Positions 27,301-37,106 are shown, counted from the first letter of the stretch. The stretch: 64,000 nt of DNA from Paragorgia papillata (GCA_035771165.1 JAWNZC010000315.1:1-64000), one strand, 5' to 3'. Translations and numbers: made by a program. Notes: generated by a model from the letters alone, not told the origin.

Positions 27301-30023
27301 GGGGCCTATTTTTCAAGATAACAAGGGATATACCAGACAAAAAGATTTATGCACGCGCTGTCCACACTAATTTTTTGCCAGGATTGTCTGAAAATATGAC
27401 TGAGTAGAAATGCCAAATTTAAGCGTTTATAATTGACCTAAGACGGCGCATAATAGGGTTGTTTGTTTAACAGAGATCATAAGGCGTATGTTCATGTTTT
27501 TTCAACCTTATTTATTTGTGATAAAAGAGGCCTATTGTTTTCAATGTTAAGTGGTATTTATGCTGTCAGCAGTGACATCTATTAGAACGAACGTGTTTGA
27601 TTAAACGAACCGGCGTGTAATAATGAGACTATATATTGAAATTGAAATGAAGCTATGCAAAAAAGCTTATATCTTATCAACATTACATGCGAGACATTTA
27701 GGTTACGTAGCTAATGACGTTTTTAATAGTTTAATGGATCACTGAGGTCGGCCGGAAGTTCGACGGTACACAGTTGTGCACCGTTGGTTTAAAGAATACA
27801 CAAGCAATTCATTTTACTATCACAGTACACAGCTGTGTACCGTTGAATTTATTTATCCCACAACTCAAGTAAATAAAATAATTAACGTTCAGAAAATATT
27901 TATAAGAGTACATGGCGTTGTTACGTACGCGTAACTTACTTAAACAGACGGGATCGGAGTAACAATTTACATTAATTTAGTATTTCAGCTTTATTCCTTT
28001 CCGACTTAATATAGTTGCAATGCGCTTAGGCATACGTTGGATTGTGCGATCATTGAGGTCAACACTCAAGTTATCCAAACACCGAAAGACTCTGTCCTGA
28101 AAAGCCTGAAATGGCTCATTTGTTACACGCAAATGTATCGCCTCTTCTTCTAGCTGTTTTTTTACGATATGAAAATATTTTCGATTCGATTTAAGACAGG
28201 GGATCGCGCCGATATTCGATGTTGAGTGCATTCAATATCTTGTAATATGATAGCGCAATTCCACTGTTTTGAAAAGGGCAATTGGTGACGGAATTATTTA
28301 GCAACTTAAACCAAAGTCATCAGTAGAAAAGTAAACGAGCACAAAATAGTCATTAAGTTGTTCTAGACCAAAAAATGCGACCTGAAAAGACCGTCACTAC
28401 AAAAACTTCTTATACTACAGATTTGCTGTAAAAGCTCACTAAACAGTGAATTTGTTCACGAAAGCCATTGTCACGTTTGAAATATTACATCGGAAGCCTT
28501 GTGATAAGAGAAATTTCCAAAAGTTTTATCTTGTTTTTTCTCAATCCTGGCCAAAAATTATGTGGACAGTCCACTCTAAACAAACAAATTAATGTTTCAT
28601 ACATATTCTTTCCCCCCATTGCGCCCCCCGGCCCCCTTTTCAATGTTGCATCCCACAATACATTTTTATCAAGTCCAGTTCGTTCATTTATCAACATTGA
28701 AAGGAGGGACGGGGGCCAAGGGGCCTATTTTTTCAAGATAACAAGGGAAATACCAGACAAAAAGATTTATGCACGCGCTGTCCACACTAATTTTTGCCAG
28801 GATTGTCTGAAAATATGACTGAGTAGAAATGCCAAATTTAAGCGTTTATAATTGACCTAAGACGGCGCATAATAGGGTTGTTTGTTTAACAGAGATCATA
28901 AGGCGTATGTTCATGTTTTTTCAACCTTATTTATTTGTGATAAAAGAGGCCTATTGTTTTCAATGTTAAGTGGTATTTATGCTGTCAGCAGTGACATCTA
29001 TTAGAACGAACGTGTTTGATTAAACGAACCGGCGTGTAATAATGAGACTATATATTGAAATAGAAATGAAGCTATGCAAAAAGCTTATATCTTATCAACA
29101 TTACATGCGAGGACATTTAGGTTACGTAGCTAATGACGTTTTTAATAGTTTAATGGATCACTGAGGTCGGCCGGAAGTTCGACGGTACACAGTTGTGCAC
29201 CGTTGGTTTAAAGAATACACAAGCAATTCATTTTACTATCACAGTACACAGCTGTGTACCGTTGAATTTATTTATCCCACAAACTCAAGTAAATAAAATA
29301 ATTAACGTTCAGAAAATATTTATAAGAGTACATGGCGTTGTTACGTACGCGTAACTTACTTAAACAGACGGGATCGGAGTAACAATTTACATTAATTTTA
29401 GTATTTCAGCTTTATTCCTTTCCGACTTAATATAGTTGCAATGCGCTCTAGGCATACGTTGGATTGTGCGATCATTGAGGTCAACACTCAAGTTATCCAA
29501 ACACCGAATAGACTCTGTCCTGAAAAGCCTGAAATGGCTCTTTGTTACACGCAAATGTATCGCCTCTTCTTCTAGCTGTTTTTTTACGATATGAAAATAT
29601 TTTCGATTCGATTTAAGACAGGGGATCGCGCCGATATTCGATGTTGAGTGCATTCAATATCTTGTAATATGATAGCGCAATTCCACTGTTTTGAAAAGGG
29701 CCATTGGTGACGGAATTATTTAGCAACTTAAACCAAAGTCATCAGTAGAAAAGTAAACGAGCACAAAATAGTCATTAAAGTTGTTTCTAGACCAAAAAAT
29801 GCTGACCTGAAAAGACCGTCACTACAAAAACTTCTTATACTACAGATTTGCTGTAAAAGCTCACTAAACAGTGAATTTGTTCACGAAAGCCATTGTCACG
29901 TTTGAAATATTACATCGGAAGCCTTGTGATAAGAGAAATTTCCAAAAGTTTTATCTTGTTTTTTCTCAATCCTGGCCAAAATTATGTGGACAGTCCACTC
30001 TAAACAAACAAATTAATGTTCAT
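24343..30023 (+). repeat. Right-arm satellite block A (units at 24427, 25849, 27273, 28692)
   Basis: First four right-arm units, counted from the CAACATTG TIR start at 24427, 25849, 27273 and 28692. Spacing is 1419-1424 bp, slightly loose because some base errors remain. Units 25849, 27273 and 28692 share the variants GACAAAAAG (for GACACAGAG) and an A in the G-run after CATTGAAA; the latter recurs in the mirrored left-arm units. The unit starting at 28692 is interrupted at 30023 by the LINE and resumes at 33534. Confidence 0.93.
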
Positions 30024-30051
30024 AATAATAATAATAATAAATAATAATAAC
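30024..30051 (-). repeat. (TTA)n tail of LINE
   Basis: On the + strand this reads as AAT/TAA repeats with one shifted register, directly abutting satellite sequence (TTCAT) at 30023. It marks the 3' end of the LINE, next to an AATAAA-like stretch (30053-30064 region, - strand). Confidence 0.9.
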
Positions 30052-30080
30052 ATCTTTATTTAAACTGATAAAAAACCGAT

Positions 30081-30100
30081 CAGCTAATAAATATTAGCTG
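30081..30100 (-). other. 3'-UTR hairpin of the LINE
   Basis: Inverted repeat CAGCTAATA / TATTAGCTG with a 2-bp centre, about 30 bp before the (TTA)n tail. L2/CR1-like LINEs are known to carry a 3' stem-loop that their reverse transcriptase recognises, and this is the obvious candidate. The left-arm copy has the same stem near 18385-18405 with an extra base. Confidence 0.6.
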
Positions 30101-30217
30101 GTATAAACCGGTGACCAGTATACAATAAATTTCAAAGTATATCTAAATTATTTAGTAATATATCTGATCTATATTTAGTAAATATACATGGTTAAAATGT
30201 TTAATAAAAAGGAAATG

Positions 30218-30916
30218 TTATATGCTACAGCGATGTTCGTGAGCATCTGTTTCTAAAAGATACTTAAAAACGTTGGTTTTAAAAGAAGACAATGTGTTCA
30301 AGTCCCGCAAGGCTTTTGGTAAAGCGTTCCACTCTTTTGCTGCTGAACACTGAAATGACGACTGACCCATTTTCGATTTTGTTGGAATTACGTGCAACAA
30401 CGTGGTGTCTCTCAGGGGATCTTTTGTGCATTTCTGATCTCTTAACTAGATAGCCAGATAACTGTTGAGGGCAGCCAATGTTGTTTATTATCTTAAATAC
30501 AAATTGTAAGCGAAGAAAACGCCTTCTGCTGTTAAGTGACAATAAAACAAGTTTAGTGCGCATTTCTTGTGTGCACGTTTTACGATTTGCAGATAAAATA
30601 ATGCGCATTAGCCTGGTTCTGAAGACGTTCCAGCCGTTTGCGAATTTTGTTTACCGCAATCTGCCCAAACTATACAGCCGTAATCCAGTACGGGTAAAAT
30701 GGTTTGCTTGTAAATCCGTAATAGCGTCTTACAGCTAAGGAAAGATGAAATTCGGTTTAGTAATTTAAGCTTAGGGTACATTCGCACTGATACATTTGAT
30801 ACATGTTTATTCCAGGTCAAACAGCTGTCGATGTTGACACCTAGGTACCTAAAATGATCTGACTGCTTCAGTACCTTCCCGCCTAATTCAATATTCAAAT
30901 CACGCGTGTTAGCCAC
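30218..30916 (-). pseudogene. LINE C-terminal (post-RT) domain, frame-broken
   Basis: Three overlapping frame pieces after the RT core. 30916-30608 contains SDHFRYLGVNIDSCLTWNKH and ILPVLDYGCIVW, the thumb-like region seen in L2/CR1 elements. 30608-30279 contains RRRFLRLQFVFKIINN. 30400-30218 contains AAKEWNALPKALRDLNTLSS and ends at the natural stop. The W-N-x-L-P motif close to the stop is a good marker of the L2/CR1 C-terminus. Frames change at about 30608 and 30390. Confidence 0.85.
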
Positions 30917-31020
30917 TGAATGTCTTAGACCCTATTAGCATCACCTCCGACTTCTTATGGTTACTTATCAGGCCGTTCTGATCAAGCCAAGCATCTAAGT
31001 GGCTAAGGTCCTTCATTGAC

Positions 31021-31810
31021 GCATTGTTCGGCTATGTTAACGTCTTTCGAGCTAGCGTGAATTTCAGTGTCATCGGCGTACAGTACCCCTTCACTCTTTT
31101 GACACGCATTAAGAATTCCATTAATATGAATATTAAATAATGTTGGTCCGAGGACAGACCCTTGAGGCACTCCGTGGGTAATATTAAGCTGATGGGATTC
31201 TGCTCCACCACATACGACGTACTGATATCTGCTTGAGAGATAACTTTTGAACCATTCAAACTCGTTTACCCTTTACACCATGCTGTGTTAGCTTTTGAAG
31301 TAGGATGTCATGATCTATAACATCAAACGCTTTACGAAGATCGAGAAAAGCGCAAACTACTTTTTGTCCTTTATCAATTGCTAATTTCCAAGCATCCACA
31401 GCTCTAATAAGTGCCACTGTTGTAGAGGAGTGTTTTACATAAGCATATTGGTGCTGGTTAATAAGGCCAACATCCTGTGCGAATACTTGGAGATTTGAGT
31501 TTGCGGAAGGACTCCTGAATCTTAGAGATACACTGGTAGCACAGATATCGGTCTTTGATTATCGCGCTCAGTTTTTAGACCCTCCTTTATATATAGGAGT
31601 TACCTTTGCTACTTTCCAGGGGGAAGGATATTGGCCACTCATATAGGATGCATTAAAGATATTCGCTACAACTTTACTAATGTAAGGTGCAGCAATCTTC
31701 AGAACTTTGGCAGGAAATATTATCTGCACCGGTTGCTTTAGATGGATCAATCGTTTGCAAGGCCTTAAACACATCTGCTTCACACAAAGCATGGAATTTA
31801 AAAAGTACAT
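31021..31810 (-). pseudogene. LINE reverse transcriptase domain, frame-broken
   Basis: The polymerase that copies LINE RNA into the nicked target. In - strand order: the KVLKIAAPYISKVV..IFNASY stretch and WKVAKVTPIYKGG (31810-31568); motif A with CAFLDLRKAFD (about 31321-31360), holding the first catalytic Asp; motif B with HGVPQGSVLGPT (about 31141-31180); and motif C YADD (31069-31080), holding the other two Asp. All catalytic residues are present, but single-base indels shift the frame between the blocks (for example between 31568 and 31400). The left-arm copy covers the same motifs with different indels, so some of the breaks are probably sequence errors. Confidence 0.88.
31069..31080 (-). 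other. Reverse transcriptase YADD motif
   Basis: Read on the - strand, TACGCCGATGAC encodes Tyr-Ala-Asp-Asp. This is RT motif C, with two metal-binding aspartates, and it lies about 70 bp downstream of the GVPQGS motif as expected. Confidence 0.9.
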
Positions 31811-31843
31811 GTGGAGTTGTTTATTGGTTCAGTTGGACGAGGT

Positions 31844-32447
31844 TCAAATTCTGAAAATGGTCGACTTGCTAGAAGCGACGATGCGATTGTCGTAAAAGAA
31901 CTCATTTAAAGAATTCGCAATCTCTTTCTTGTTTGTCAGCTCTTTGTCGTCTACCACTAGCTTGTCAATTTTGCTGCGATTACTTTTAGACGGTAGAACA
32001 TTACGAAGTGTATTCCAGAAAGCTCTGGGATTACTGCGATTTTCTTCAAGCTTATTAGAGAAATAGTCCCTCCTAGCCTTTCTATTAACACCCGTCACTT
32101 TGTTCCTAAGGCGTCTATATTCGTCCCAATCACTAATTAATCCTGACTTTACTGCCTTTTTTATGAACTTGGTCGCGTGTTCTCATTAATCGGAGTACTT
32201 CGCTATTAAGCCAAGGGTGCGTATGTTTTCGTATGCGTTTTCCGTTTTTAAAGGGAAGTGCTGCTCAATCAGTGATTTCATCAACAATTCCCATGCAGAA
32301 ACACATATCGTCGACATCGTCAAAAAACTCGATCACACTCCATGGAGCTTGTTGCAAGCTAGCCACAAAGTCCTTTATACTATTTTCATTCCAGGACCGC
32401 GTTGTTATTATTCGATGTTTTTTAGGTCGAGTGGCTTTTCCGTGCAT
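31844..32447 (-). pseudogene. LINE linker between endonuclease and reverse transcriptase
   Basis: Two adjoining frame pieces: 32447-32265 (contains RSWNENSIKDFVASLQQ and FFDDVDDM) and 32098-31844 (contains RKARRDYFSNKLEE, PRAFWNTLRNVLP and ANSLNEFF). The pattern of a basic helix, then YF..KL.E, then the FW..L...L stretch is typical of the region between endonuclease and RT in L2/CR1 elements. No catalytic residues are expected here. The region is split by frameshifts near 32100-32265. Confidence 0.75.
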
Positions 32448-32485
32448 AATGCCGAAGATGGGATAATTGATCGCTTAGAGCTGTA

Positions 32486-33045
32486 TTAAGTTACTCCTGC
32501 TCCCTTAAAAAGACATGGCGTCGAGGTGAATAAAACGTCTATTAACGACTTACTATTGTTTGTTACACGAGTTGGTTTTTTAATGAGTTGTTCTAACCCA
32601 TTAACCATGAGAAATTCGACTAATCTTTCTGTTTGTCTAAGGGACGTGTTAAGACAATCACAGTTTAAATCCCCTATGATAATGACTTCGTGATTGTTTC
32701 GTGTTGCATATCTGAGCACGTCATCCATATAGTCGAAGATTTCTAGAGATTTCGTCAGGAGCCCTGTAAACACATCCAAATAAATATTTAGTATTGCGAA
32801 TTCGAGTTTCTATCCAAATCGCTTCAAAGCTATCTTCCAAGTCTCTTCTACGGGTTTACTTAAGACCATCCAATAAGTAAAATGCAACTCCCTCCTCCCC
32901 TACGGTTATTTCTACGGTCGAGGCGATGTACGGTATATCCCGCAATTTCGACTTCAGAGTCCACAATTGAATCGTCTAGCCATGTCTCCGTAATAGCAAT
33001 AAACAACGGAGAAATGTGTTTAAAACGTATCCTTAGTTCCATCAA
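32486..33045 (-). pseudogene. LINE apurinic-like (EEP) endonuclease domain, frame-broken
   Basis: The endonuclease that nicks target DNA so the LINE can prime reverse transcription. Two frame pieces are seen. 33045-32860 contains ISPLFIAITETWLDDSI, with the catalytic Glu of the ITETW motif. 32779-32486 contains EVIIIGDLNCD (catalytic Asp and Asn) and KPTRVTNNSKSLID. The SDH motif expected next is broken by an extra base near 32467, giving SDQ. The shift near 32870 (an extra base against the left-arm text) separates the two pieces. All EEP landmarks are in the right order, so the domain call is firm; whether it is inactive in the genome is not clear. Confidence 0.85.
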
Positions 33046-33079
33046 TGTGAGGTATAATACTTCTACAGTTCATGATGAG

Positions 33080-33493
33080 TTATCCAGGGTTCCTTAAGCG
33101 TTTGGACAAGAGGCCGAGTTTACTGGTTGAGATGGATTGTGTAGAATTAGGTGTTGATATACTAGAGTTATCTTGCTCAATTGTTCTCCGATCTGGTCCG
33201 GGATTAATCAGATTTACGCCACTTCTCGTCAGCATAACTATCGCCGGGTTGAACGAGGCCAACGACTTTACCGTGTAGTTAATCCTTCGCTTCAGAAAAC
33301 ATTTTCTGACGTAGAGATTCTTCTTCACGTACGAGAGAACATTCAATGGGCAATCAGATTTAAAACTCGCGAATATTCTTGAGCTGGTACCGCAAAGTGA
33401 CTCGGCTTTCACAGATTGGAATACCAACAAGATAAGGGCAAAGAAAAAACAGCTGATTCGTGCTGCCGCCATCCGAAACGTGGGTTGTTTCAT
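33080..33493 (-). CDS. LINE N-terminal region with signal-like segment and NPGP motif
   Basis: A frame of 137 codons starting about 40 bp inside the LINE. Residues 13-30 are strongly hydrophobic (FFFALILLVFQSV) after a basic residue, like a signal peptide or membrane segment. Residues 97-100 are Asn-Pro-Gly-Pro (33194-33205), preceded by SGVNLI. NPGP is the invariant end of 2A-like ribosome-skipping peptides, which are known at the N-termini of some invertebrate non-LTR retrotransposons. The usual upstream Asp-Val/Ile-Glu core is not present here, so activity is uncertain. The frame ends at a stop just before the endonuclease, probably because of a one-base error: the left-arm text differs at that point. 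It is part of the LINE, not a host secreted protein. Confidence 0.65.
   Translation of the reverse strand: MKQPTFRMAAARISCFFFALILLVFQSVKAESLCGTSSRIFASFKSDCPLNVLSYVKKNLYVRKCFLKRRINYTVKSLASFNPAIVMLTRSGVNLINPGPDRRTIEQDNSSISTPNSTQSISTSKLGLLSKRLRNPG
33194..33205 (-). other. NPGP (2A-like) motif in LINE N-terminus
   Basis: Read on the - strand, AATCCCGGACCA encodes Asn-Pro-Gly-Pro. In 2A-like peptides the bond between Gly and the last Pro is skipped during translation. The preceding residues S-G-V-N-L-I only partly fit the G-D-V/I-E-x pattern. The noisy left-arm copy has the same region near 15155-15180, with an extra base. Confidence 0.5.
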
Positions 33494-34331
33494 ACTCAGA
33501 CTACCTATTTACAAGGTCTAAGCACAAATAAAATTTCCCCCCATTGCGCCCCCCGGCGCCCTTTTCAATGTTGCATCCCACAATACATTTTTATCAAGTC
33601 CAGTTCGTTCATTTATCAACATTGAAAGGAGGGACGGGGGCCAAGGGGCCTATTTTTTCAAGATAACAAGGGAAATACCAGACAAAAAGATTTATGCACG
33701 CGCTGTCCACACTAATTTTTGCCAGGATTGTCTGAAAATATGACTGAGTAGAAATGCCAAATTTAAGCGTTTATAATTGACCTAAGACGGCGCATAATAG
33801 GGTTGTTTGTTTAACAGAGATCATAAGGCGTTATGTTTCATGTTTTTTCAACCTTATTTATTTTTGATAAAAAGGCCTATTGTTTTCAATGTTAAGTGGT
33901 AATTTATGCTGTCAGCAGTGACATCTATTAGAACGAACGTGTTTGATTAAACGAACCGGCGTGTGTAATAATGAGACTATATAATTGGTAATAGAAATGA
34001 AGCTATGCAAAAAGTTACTTATATCTTATCAACATTACATGCGGAGACATTTAAGGTTACGTAGCTAATGACGTTTTTTAATAGTTTAATGGATCACTGA
34101 GGTCGGCCGGAAGTTCGACGGTACACAGTTGTGCACCGTTGGTTTAAAGAATACACAAGCAATTCATTTTACTATCACAGTACACAGCTGTGTACCGTTG
34201 AATTTATTTATCCCACAACTCAAGTAAATAAAATAATTAACGTTCAGAAAATATTTATAAGGGTACATGGCGTTGTTACGTACGCGTAACTTACTTAAAC
34301 AGACGGGATCGGAGTAACAATTTACATTAAT

Positions 34332-34586
34332 TTAGTATTTCAGCTTTATTCCTTTCCGACTTAATATAGTTGCAATGCGCTTAGGCATACGTTGGATTGT
34401 GCGGTCATTGAGGTCAACACTCAAGTTATCCAAACACCGAAAGACTCTGTCCTGAAAAGCCTGAAATGGCTCATTTGTTACACGCAAATGTATCGCCTCT
34501 TCTTCTAGCTGTTTTTTAACGATATGAAAATATTTTCGATTCGATTTAAGACAGGGGATCGCGCCGATATTCGATGTTGAGTGCAT
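34332..34586 (-). pseudogene. Transposase relic, common 84-codon form
   Basis: The usual form in this array. The 6-T tract puts KYFHIVKKQLEEEA to GIKLKY-stop in one frame, while the upstream SPVLNRIEN text is in another. FHIVKK after IEN is closer to the usual family text than the FISLKK of 7-T copies, so the 6-T form with one missing base upstream is probably ancestral to the array. Equivalent frames end at 27977, 35748, 37164, 38580, 39996, 44243, 48495, 51333, 52752, 55586, 58419 and 61251. Those at 26550 and 59835 are extended upstream by local indels, and the one at 29387 has a few base changes. Confidence 0.7.
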
Positions 34587-36417
34587 TCAATATCTTGTAA
34601 TATGATAGCGCAATTCCACTGTTTTGAAAAGGGCAATTGGTGACGGAATTATTTAGCAACTTAAACCAAAGTCGTCAGTAGAAAAGTAAACGAGCACAAA
34701 ATAGTCATTAAGTTGTTAAGACCAAAAAATGCGACCTGAAAAGACCGTCACTACAAAAACTTCTTATACTTCAGATTTGCTGTTAAAGCTCACTAAACAG
34801 TGAATTTGTTCACGAAAGCCATTGTCACGTTTGAAATATTACATCGGAAGCCTTGTGATAAGAGAAATTTCCAAAAGTTTTATCTTGTTTTTTTCTCAAT
34901 CCTGGCCAAAATTATGTGGACAGTCCACTCTAAACAAACAAATTAATGTTCATACATATTCTTTCCCCCCATTGCGCCCCCCGGCCCCCTTTTCAATGTT
35001 GCATCCCACAATACATTTTTATCAAGTCCAGTTCGTTCATTTATCAACATTGAAAGGGGGGACGGGGGCCAAGGGGCCTATTTTTTCAAGATAACAAGGG
35101 AAATACCAGACACAGAGATTTATGCACGCGCTGTCCACACTAATTTTTGCCAGGATTATCTGAAAATATGACTGAGTAGAAATGCCAAATTTAAGCGTTT
35201 ATAATTGACCTAAGACGGCGCATAATAGGGTTGTTTGTTTAACAGAGATCATAAGGCGTATGTTCATGTTTTTTCAACCTTATTTATTTGTGATAAAAGA
35301 GGCCTATTGTTTTCAATGTTAAGTGGTATTTATGCTGTCAGCAGTGACATCTATTAGAACGAACGTGTTTGATTAAACGAACCGGCGTGTAATAATGAGA
35401 CTATATATTGAAATAGAAATGAAGCTATGCAAAAAGCTTATATCTTATCAACATTACATGCGAGACATTTAGGTTACGTAGCTAATGACGTTTTTAATAG
35501 TTTAATGGATCACTGAGGTCGGCCGGAAGTTCGACGGTACACAGTTGTGCACCGTTGGTTTAAAGAATACACAAGCAATTCATTTTACTATCACAGTACA
35601 CAGCTGTGTACCGTTGAATTTATTTATCCCACAACTCAAGTAAATAAAATAATTAACGTTCAGAAAATATTTATAAGGGTACATGGCGTTGTTACGTACG
35701 CGTAACTTACTTAAACAGACGGGATCGGAGTAACAATTTACATTAATTTAGTATTTCAGCTTTATTCCTTTCCGACTTAATATAGTTGCAATGCGCTTAG
35801 GCATACGTTGGATTGTGCGGTCATTGAGGTCAACACTCAAGTTATCCAAACACCGAAAGACTCTGTCCTGAAAAGCCTGAAATGGCTCATTTGTTACACG
35901 CAAATGTATCGCCTCTTCTTCTAGCTGTTTTTTAACGATATGAAAATATTTTCGATTCGATTTAAGACAGGGGATCGCGCCGATATTCGATGTTGAGTGC
36001 ATTCAATATCTTGTAATATGATAGCGCAATTCCACTGTTTTGAAAAGGGCAATTGGTGACGGAATTATTTAGCAACTTAAACCAAAGTCATCAGTAGAAA
36101 AGTAAACGAGCACAAAAATAGTCATTAAGTTGTTAAGACCAAAAAATGCGACCTGAAAAGACCGTCACTACAAAAACTTCTTATACTTCAGATTTGCTGT
36201 TAAAGCTCACTAAACAGTGAATTTGTTCACGAAAGCCATTGTCACGTTTGAAATATTACATCGGAAGCCTTGTGATAAGAGAAATTTCCAAAAGTTTTAT
36301 CTTGTTTTTTCTCAATCCTGGCCAAAATTATGTGGACAGTCCACTCTAAACAAACAAATTAATGTTCATACATATTCTTTCCCCCCATTGCGCCCCCCGG
36401 CCCCCTTTTCAATGTTG

Positions 36418-36460
36418 CATCCCACAATACATTTTTATCAAGTCCAGTTCGTTCATTTAT
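36418..36460. repeat. Constant 43-bp spacer between satellite elements
   Basis: Lies between CAATGTTG of one element and CAACATTG of the next (CATCCCACAATAC...CATTTAT). It recurs between the right-arm elements with the same sequence and length, apart from rare single-base changes. It is not part of the inverted repeats, so it is probably the original flank or a deletion scar fixed when the tandem array formed. Confidence 0.75.
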
Positions 36461-36573
36461 CAACATTGAAAGGGGGGACGGGGGCCAAGGGGCCTATTTT
36501 TTCAAGATAACAAGGGAAATACCAGACACAGAGATTTATGCACGCGCTGTCCACACTAATTTTTGCCAGGATT
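36461..36573. repeat. Left terminal inverted repeat of the representative unit
   Basis: Starts CAACATTGAAAGGGGGG and ends in GCCAGGATT. It pairs with 37729-37833 over its outer and inner portions. The outer part is G-rich (runs of 6, 5 and 4 G). Confidence 0.75.
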
Positions 36574-36952
36574 ATCTGAAAATATGACTGAGTAGAAATG
36601 CCAAATTTAAGCGTTTATAATTGACCTAAGACGGCGCATAATAGGGTTGTTTGTTTAACAGAGATCATAAGGCGTATGTTCATGTTTTTTCAACCTTATT
36701 TATTTGTGATAAAAGAGGCCTATTGTTTTCAATGTTAAGTGGTATTTATGCTGTCAGCAGTGACATCTATTAGAACGAACGTGTTTGATTAAACGAACCG
36801 GCGTGTAATAATGAGACTATATATTGAAATAGAAATGAAGCTATGCAAAAAGCTTATATCTTATCAACATTACATGCGAGACATTTAGGTTACGTAGCTA
36901 ATGACGTTTTTAATAGTTTAATGGATCACTGAGGTCGGCCGGAAGTTCGACG

Positions 36953-36968
36953 GTACACAGTTGTGCAC
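36953..36968. other. Palindromic dyad 1 (GTACACAGTTGTGCAC)
   Basis: An imperfect palindrome; the 20-bp form from CGG to CCG pairs at 18 of 20 positions if one G-T pair is counted out. It has CAGTTG in the middle (E-box type CANNTG). It is present in essentially every right-arm unit and, with noise, in the left arm. Confidence 0.8.
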
Positions 36969-37011
36969 CGTTGGTTTAAAGAATACACAAGCAATTCATT
37001 TTACTATCACA

Positions 37012-37027
37012 GTACACAGCTGTGTAC
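37012..37027. other. Palindromic dyad 2 (GTACACAGCTGTGTAC)
   Basis: A perfect 16-bp palindrome centred on CAGCTG, 59 bp from dyad 1. With the CCGTTG that follows each dyad, the two form a 22-bp direct repeat with three differences. It is present throughout the right arm, for example at 34185, 35601 and 38433. Its role is unknown; a protein-binding site or a replication or recombination hairpin are options. Confidence 0.85.
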
Positions 37028-37106
37028 CGTTGAATTTATTTATCCCACAACTCAAGTAAATAAAATAATTAACGTTCAGAAAATATTTATAAGAGTACAT
37101 GGCGTT

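Larger units (their letters stand above)
30024..33533 (-). mobile_element. L2/CR1-type non-LTR retrotransposon (LINE), about 3.5 kb
   Basis: A LINE inserted in a satellite unit, transcribed leftward. Reading 5' to 3' from 33533 it has about 40 bp of leader, a 137-codon N-terminal frame with an NPGP motif, an EEP endonuclease (ITETW near 32960-33000, GDLNCD near 32650-32690), a linker, a reverse transcriptase (motif A near 31320-31360, GVPQGS near 31142-31185, YADD at 31069-31080), a C-terminal domain (WNALPKALR region), a roughly 190-bp 3' UTR with a hairpin, and a (TTA)n tail. Domain order and size fit the L2/CR1 group, which usually has one EN-RT frame of about 3 kb. The frame is broken at several places. 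There is no target-site duplication: about 8 bp of satellite (ACATATTC) is missing at the insertion. The clade call rests on motif recognition only. Confidence 0.9.

Noticed and set aside
33080..33493. Host gene for a small secreted protein
   Set aside because: It lies inside the LINE boundaries, directly upstream of and in order with the endonuclease, and carries an NPGP motif known in such elements.
36217..36510. Repeated 97-codon + strand frame (MNLFTKAIVTF...) in many right-arm units
   Set aside because: It crosses the right TIR, the spacer and the next left TIR, and its protein is mostly a reading of the C-rich and G-rich tracts. It is antisense to the region upstream of the transposase relic. 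No family resemblance was seen.
36760..36810. Pol III promoter-like box (GGTTCGTTTAATC on the - strand)
   Set aside because: It only partly matches a B box, has no A box at the right distance, and no tRNA-like fold was seen.
37085..37100. TATA-like TTATAAATA in each unit
   Set aside because: AT-rich satellite sequence gives such matches by chance, and no gene or start signal follows it.
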